9,881 nt of DNA from Vulcanimicrobiota bacterium (GTDB lineage: Bacteria; Vulcanimicrobiota; Vulcanimicrobiia; Eremiobacterales; Eremiobacteraceae), in the NCBI GenBank assembly GCA_019232725.1, contig JAFANK010000086.1, forward strand, positions 1 to 9,881. Direction: 5' to 3'. Positions 5,735 to 9,881 of the stretch are shown piece by piece. Both the position numbers and the translations under genes were made by a program. Position 1 is the first letter of the stretch, and every line of letters begins with the position of its first letter. The notes below the pieces were generated by a model that searched no databases, was not told where the DNA came from, and saw only the letters and a list, made by a program, of their open reading frames with translations.

Positions 5735-8068
5735 ATGAGACAGACCAAGGCCGCACGGTCACGGCGGGTCGATCCTCTTCCGGGCCTCACGCTCAACCTT
5801 GAGATCGTGGGCGCCGGGCTATTGGCCGCCGCACTGATCTTAGGTCTGGCACTTGCGCTGCCTGTAGGCCGCTCTGGATCGTTCGGCGCCGTTGCGGCCG
5901 CTGCGCTGCGTGGCGGTTTTGGCGAGGCCGCATGGCTTGCAGTCGCATTCCTCGCGACGCTCGGCGTCATCGTTTTTCTCGAACTGCACGCGATGCGGCG
6001 GCTCACGCTGCTTTCGGTCTGCGCCGCGCTCGAGTTCTTGGTGCTAACCGGGTGGCTTGGGGCCGCGGGTCACGGCGGCGTAATCGGCAATGCGATCGGT
6101 CGTGCTGCGACGTGGATCTTCGGTCCGATCGGAGCCGCCGTCGCGTTCGGTTTTGGTGCGGTTGCGTTTGTCGTCGTGCCCACCGGAGTGTCGCTCAAGA
6201 CGACGTTCCGCGCCCTCGGACGCTACATCAGCATTGTATGGAATGCGTGTGCTGTCGGGTTAGCCTCGCTTCGTCGCCGCGCCGAGAGCGATACGCGCGC
6301 GCAGGATGGCATTCGTCTAGCACCTGTGAGGCAAGAGCACCCCACGGTTACTCCGAGCGCCGAGCTGGAAGCCACAGTCACACGCACACCGGCGCCTGCG
6401 GCCGAACCCGCACCCTTTGTGTCGACGCCGGCAGCCACGACAGCAGACAATGCGCCACAGGCGCAAGTCGAAGTGCCGGAACCGGCGGCCGGCGATGCGC
6501 CCACCGCACCACTTGTTTCCGAGATTGTGGCGACGCCGGCGCTGCTCGAGGACGATCGCACAGCGCCATTGGTGCCGACCGCAAGCGGTGGTGCTCGTCG
6601 GACGCAACCAAAGCGTGTCGGGGCCGATGCGTCGCGAGCGATCGATTCTGGCGGCTACCGTCTGCCCGACTATGCGTTGTTCAATCCCCCGGAGAAACGC
6701 GTCCACGACGAAGCCAGCGCAGCGCTCGTGCTCGAGGAAACGCTCGCATCGTTCGGCATCAGCGCGAAGGTCACGCATATCGAGCGCGGTCCAAGCGTGA
6801 CGCGGTATGAGATCACCCCGGGCAAAGGCGTGAAGGTCAGCGCGATCAAGTCACTTGCCGATAACGTCCAGCTCGCGCTTGCAGCACAAAGCATCCGCAT
6901 CGAGGCCCCCATCCCCGGCAAAGCTGCCGTCGGCATCGAGGTGCCCAACAGCGCGGTGGCCACGGTCGGCGTCCGCGAAATCCTCGATTACTTGCCGCGT
7001 GGGGAAGGCAAGCTGTTCTTCGCCTTGGGCAAAGACATCACGGGCCGCCCGATCATCGGCGATCTGACCCGCATGCCGCATCTGCTCGTAGCCGGAGCGA
7101 CGGGCGCGGGAAAAAGCGTCTGCCTCAACGTCATCTTGACATCGCTCTTGTCGACCTGCACGCCCGACCAGGTACAGTTGATGCTCATCGATCCCAAGCG
7201 TGTCGAGCTGACATCGTACAACGGCATTCCGCATCTCATCAAAGATTGCATCACCGATCCCAAACTGGCCGCCGGCGCACTCTACGAACTCACCAAAGAG
7301 ATGGACCAACGCTACGAACTCTTCGCCCGCGCAGGCGTGCGCAAGATCGAGGAGTACAACGCCAGTCGTGAGGACGATCGACTGCCGTACATCGTGGTGG
7401 TCATCGATGAGCTCGCCGACCTGATGCTGGTAGCGCCCACCCGCGTCGAGACGAGTATCTGCCGCATCGCACAACTGGCGCGTGCAACCGGCATCCATCT
7501 CGTCGTCGCCACGCAACGGCCATCGGTCGATGTGATCACTGGATTGATCAAAGCGAACATCCCGTCGCGCATCGCCTTCGCGGTGTCATCGCAGGTGGAT
7601 TCACGCACCATCATCGACATGGCAGGAGCCGAGCGGCTGCTCGGGCGCGGCGATATGCTCTATCTGCCGATCGACGCACCCAAGCCGGTGCGGGTGCAAG
7701 GAGCGCTTGTGACGGGCGACGAGCTCGAGCGCTTGTGCGAGTTTTGGCGCTATCAAGAAGATCCCGCCAACCGGATCGAGATGGAGCTGTCGGAGGTAGA
7801 GGAGGACGGGCGCGGTCCCTCTGACGAGCTGGCGTTCGAGGCCGCAAAGATCATCATCGAGCGCCAGATGGCCTCGGTCGCGCTTTTGCAGGCCGAACTC
7901 AAGGTCGGGCATCCGCGCGCGGTTCGGCTCATGAAGATCCTCGAGGAGTTTCGCGTCGTCGGCCCGACCGAAGGCACCAAACCACGCAAGATCCTGGTCG
8001 GTACCGGCGACATCGACAAGCTCGCCGAACTGCTCGCCGTGCGTAGCAGCGAACAAAGTCTGTTGTAA
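5735..8068 (+). CDS. ftsK: DNA translocase FtsK/SpoIIIE
   Basis: FtsK pumps chromosomal DNA through the closing septum and aids dimer resolution. The protein has 777 residues. The N-terminal membrane domain has four hydrophobic segments at about 23-43, 62-84, 90-108 and 130-150. A low-complexity Ala/Pro/Thr/Glu-rich linker follows at about 183-300, then the alpha domain from 306 ('YRLPDYALFNPP'). The beta motor has Walker A 'GATGAGKS' at 454-461, 'LMLIDPKRVELTSYNGIPHL' at 482-501, Walker B 'VVVIDELADLM' at 554-564 and 'ATQRPSVDVITGLIKANIP' at 592-610. The gamma winged-helix domain is at about 696-757 ('QAELKVGHPRAVRLMKILEE' at 719-738). In gamma, the position usually Asn is Pro727 and the position usually Glu or Asp is Lys734. 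The start ATG 5735 lies 50 bp after the permease and has no obvious Shine-Dalgarno, so a nearby start is possible. Confidence 0.96.
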   Translation: MRQTKAARSRRVDPLPGLTLNLEIVGAGLLAAALILGLALALPVGRSGSFGAVAAAALRGGFGEAAWLAVAFLATLGVIVFLELHAMRRLTLLSVCAALEFLVLTGWLGAAGHGGVIGNAIGRAATWIFGPIGAAVAFGFGAVAFVVVPTGVSLKTTFRALGRYISIVWNACAVGLASLRRRAESDTRAQDGIRLAPVRQEHPTVTPSAELEATVTRTPAPAAEPAPFVSTPAATTADNAPQAQVEVPEPAAGDAPTAPLVSEIVATPALLEDDRTAPLVPTASGGARRTQPKRVGADASRAIDSGGYRLPDYALFNPPEKRVHDEASAALVLEETLASFGISAKVTHIERGPSVTRYEITPGKGVKVSAIKSLADNVQLALAAQSIRIEAPIPGKAAVGIEVPNSAVATVGVREILDYLPRGEGKLFFALGKDITGRPIIGDLTRMPHLLVAGATGAGKSVCLNVILTSLLSTCTPDQVQLMLIDPKRVELTSYNGIPHLIKDCITDPKLAAGALYELTKEMDQRYELFARAGVRKIEEYNASREDDRLPYIVVVIDELADLMLVAPTRVETSICRIAQLARATGIHLVVATQRPSVDVITGLIKANIPSRIAFAVSSQVDSRTIIDMAGAERLLGRGDMLYLPIDAPKPVRVQGALVTGDELERLCEFWRYQEDPANRIEMELSEVEEDGRGPSDELAFEAAKIIIERQMASVALLQAELKVGHPRAVRLMKILEEFRVVGPTEGTKPRKILVGTGDIDKLAELLAVRSSEQSLL

Positions 8069-8140
8069 AACGCTGACGCTGTCGACAAGAGTCGCACTGC
8101 ACAAGGCCGCTATCTCGGCACCGCCGAAGCGCGAGAATCT

Positions 8141-9232
8141 ATGACGCAGACCCCCACGACGCTCGAGACGATCGCGGACAAGCTGCGTGCGAGCGAGCCG
8201 CTTTCCCGCGCGGATGGCGTGTTTTTGTACACGCAAGCGCCCTTCCACGAGGTCGGCAAGCTCGCGCATGCCATGCGCACGCGCAAGAACGGCAAGCGCG
8301 CGTACTATGTCGTCAAGCGCTATCTCAACACCACAAACATCTGCTACGCGGGTTGTTCGTTCTGCTCGTTCGCGGCGCATGAGAAAGAAGAGCGAGCGTA
8401 TCGGATGACGCTCGACCAGATCTTGGAGAAGGCCTGCGCCGAGCCGAATGACTACGACGAACTGCATATCGTCGGCGGCCACGATCCCAAGCAGACCAGC
8501 CTTGACTTCTGGGTGCCGGCCATCGCCGAGATGCATGCACGCATCCCGCACGTGCAGCTCGCGCTCTTCACTGCGGCCGAGATCGACTACATGTGCAAGC
8601 GCGCGCGCTGCTCGTATAGCGAGGGCTTGCGTCAGCTCCGCGATGCGGGCTTGACCTCGCTCAACGGCGGGGGGGCCGAAATCCTGGTCAAGCGCGTGCG
8701 CGATATCGTCTGTCCGCGCAAGGCCAATGCCCAAGAGTGGCTCGAGGTGCACCGCGTCGCACATGGGTTGGGCATCCAGACCAATTGCACCATGCTCTAC
8801 GGGCATGTGGAGACGATCGAAGAACGGGTCGAGCACCTTGCGCTCTTGCGCGAGCTGCAGGCGGAGACCGGCGGCTTCAAGTGTTTTGTGCCGCTGGCGT
8901 TTCATCCCGAAGGCAACGATCTCGAGCGTTATGGCTGGACAGGTGGCATCGACGACCTGCGCACGATCGCGGTGTCACGCCTCATGCTCGACAACATCGA
9001 TCACATCAAAGCGTATTGGATCTCCTACGGCATAAAGATGGCGCAGCTCGGTCTGCACTTCGGCGCGGATGACATCGATGGCACCGTCCACAACGAGCAG
9101 CACATCTATCGCGACGCCGGCAGCACGACTGACCAGAGCACGCCCATCCTCGAGCTCAAACGAAGCATTGAGGAAGCGGGCTTTGAACCGACGCGGCGCA
9201 ACCTGCTCTACCGCGTCCTCGAGCCCGCGTGA
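8141..9232 (+). CDS. mqnE: Aminodeoxyfutalosine synthase MqnE (radical SAM)
   Basis: MqnE joins the adenosyl group of SAM to 3-[(1-carboxyvinyl)oxy]benzoate, the MqnA product, to give 6-amino-6-deoxyfutalosine in the futalosine route to menaquinone. The protein has 363 residues, the family size. The radical-SAM cluster motif CxxxCxxC is at C68, C72 and C75 ('NICYAGCSFCSF'). MqnE rather than MqnC is indicated by 'ELHIVGGHDP' at 107-116, 'FTAAEIDYM' at 143-151, 'CPRKANAQEWLEVH', 'TMLYGHVETIEERVEHL', 'ELQAETGGFKCFVPLAFHP', 'IKAYWISYG' and 'FGADDIDGTV'. MqnC would normally show a QGG motif in the corresponding region. One oddity is Asn175 before 'GGGAEI', where I expect Pro. It begins 72 bp after ftsK with no clear promoter or Shine-Dalgarno, and it is followed at once by mqnA. 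Confidence 0.95.
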   Translation: MTQTPTTLETIADKLRASEPLSRADGVFLYTQAPFHEVGKLAHAMRTRKNGKRAYYVVKRYLNTTNICYAGCSFCSFAAHEKEERAYRMTLDQILEKACAEPNDYDELHIVGGHDPKQTSLDFWVPAIAEMHARIPHVQLALFTAAEIDYMCKRARCSYSEGLRQLRDAGLTSLNGGGAEILVKRVRDIVCPRKANAQEWLEVHRVAHGLGIQTNCTMLYGHVETIEERVEHLALLRELQAETGGFKCFVPLAFHPEGNDLERYGWTGGIDDLRTIAVSRLMLDNIDHIKAYWISYGIKMAQLGLHFGADDIDGTVHNEQHIYRDAGSTTDQSTPILELKRSIEEAGFEPTRRNLLYRVLEPA

Positions 9233-9236
9233 GGTG
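9231..9236 (+). promoter_or_regulatory. Shine-Dalgarno of mqnA, overlapping the mqnE stop
   Basis: GAGGTG begins inside the mqnE TGA stop and ends 5 nt before the ATG at 9242. It decides the mqnA start in favour of 9242 over the in-frame ATG at 9254. The arrangement favours translational coupling of the two menaquinone genes. Confidence 0.75.
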
Positions 9237-9241
9237 CGCGC

Positions 9242-9881
9242 ATGACTAACGCGATGCCACGCTGCGGGCGCATCGCATACACGAACGATCTGCCGGTGTA
9301 TGCGGCGATCGATGAGGACGCAGTCGTGTTCCCTGGCCAGATGACAGCGGGTGTTCCGGCCGACCTCAATGCCGCGCTCTTGCGGGGCGATCTCGACATC
9401 AGCCCTATCTCGTCTGCTTTCTATGCGACCCATGCAGACAAATTCGTGCTGGTGCCGGGCGTGTGCATCGGTGCGGCAGGGACGGTGCACAGCATCGTGT
9501 GTGTCAGCGATGTCAAGCTGGAAGACCTCGCTCATCGTGAGATCGCGACCACCCGTGAATCGGCGACGGGCCGGATGCTGTTCCGCCTGATCTGCCGCCG
9601 GCTGGGATTCGATCCGCTATTGGTCGAGAGAGACGATCCGTTCGCATACTATCAAGCGGATGGGTCGCCTTGCTTGCTCATCGGCGACAAAGCGATCGAT
9701 GCGACCCAACAGGCGCCACTCGCAAGCGTCCACGATCTCGGACAGCGCTGGTTCGAGCTGACGGGCAACGGGATGGTGTACGCCGTGTGGGCCGCGCGCC
9801 GCGATTATGCGATCGCCGCGCCGGACAACGTGCGTGCGGTCTCGGCGAGTCTGCGCATGGCGTTGCGCTGGGGACTGGAAA
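9242..9881 (+). CDS. mqnA: Chorismate dehydratase MqnA (cut by right edge)
   Basis: MqnA converts chorismate to 3-[(1-carboxyvinyl)oxy]benzoate, the first committed step of the futalosine menaquinone pathway. The 213 visible residues cover most of a protein normally near 250-290 residues. Family features are 'GRIAYTNDLPVY' at 9-20, 'GVPADLNAALLRGDLDISPISS' split as 'GVPADLNAAL' at 37-46 and 'GDLDISPISSAFYA' at 49-62, then 'GAAGTVHSIVCVSD', 'TTRESATGRMLFR' and 'LLIGDKA' later. This is a periplasmic-binding-protein-like two-lobed fold used as an enzyme, with no signal peptide, so cytoplasmic. It lies 9 bp after mqnE and shares an overlapping ribosome site, so mqnE and mqnA are almost surely one operon acting in consecutive steps. 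The frame is open to the window end; the C-terminus is missing only because the window ends. Confidence 0.93.
   Translation, partial: MTNAMPRCGRIAYTNDLPVYAAIDEDAVVFPGQMTAGVPADLNAALLRGDLDISPISSAFYATHADKFVLVPGVCIGAAGTVHSIVCVSDVKLEDLAHREIATTRESATGRMLFRLICRRLGFDPLLVERDDPFAYYQADGSPCLLIGDKAIDATQQAPLASVHDLGQRWFELTGNGMVYAVWAARRDYAIAAPDNVRAVSASLRMALRWGLE

Noticed and set aside
8069..8140. Possible promoter or terminator between ftsK and mqnE
   Set aside because: Short CGCTG repeats occur, but there is no stem-loop with a T-tract and no paired promoter boxes; read-through from ftsK is as likely.
7601..8905. Long minus-strand open frame (434 codons) opposite the end of ftsK and most of mqnE
   Set aside because: Both plus-strand genes carry unmistakable family motifs throughout. 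The antisense product shows no recognisable domain and is a frame left open by GC-rich codon bias.

Overview
The window is about 9.9 kb of GC-rich (roughly 60% by eye), densely coding bacterial chromosome. It has no RNA genes, insertion sequences, phage genes or CRISPR arrays that I can see. RNase J, an SpoIIIE/FtsK-type translocase and the futalosine (MqnA/MqnE) menaquinone route suggest a member of one of the poorly cultured, deep-branching phyla such as Eremiobacterota, Armatimonadota or Dormibacterota. That placement is inference from style and gene content only; no marker here settles it.

Layout. Two transcription units diverge from a spacer at about 2387-2490. Leftward (minus strand) lies a compact four-gene operon: a YtrA-type GntR regulator, a two-TM stomatin-like (slipin/SPFH) membrane protein, a predicted secreted beta-rich protein of unknown function, and the N-terminal part of a Yip1-family membrane protein that runs off the left edge. 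The slipin and secreted-protein genes overlap by 4 bp and the next gap is 9 bp, so these genes are very likely co-translated. The operon has a clear sigma-70-like promoter (TTGACA, 17 bp, TACACT). A cluster of repeats just downstream of the -10 box is a good candidate for the regulator's own operator.

Rightward (plus strand) lie a small predicted secreted protein, ribonuclease J, a lone DppC/OppC-type ABC permease, a DNA translocase FtsK, aminodeoxyfutalosine synthase MqnE, and chorismate dehydratase MqnA, cut by the right edge. All are co-directional with gaps of 6 to 72 bp. The RNase J to FtsK neighbourhood resembles rnjB-spoIIIE in Bacillus subtilis and rnj-ftsK in Mycobacterium, but here an orphan permease lies between them. 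MqnA and MqnE catalyse consecutive first steps of menaquinone synthesis from chorismate.

The points most worth a second look are the regulator-slipin-secreted protein-Yip1 operon, which lacks the NfeD partner usual for many slipins; the repeat array at its promoter; the partnerless permease inside the rnj-ftsK block; and the FtsK gamma domain, where two of the three expected KOPS-reading residues appear changed. I do not see a defence, toxin or mobile system here.
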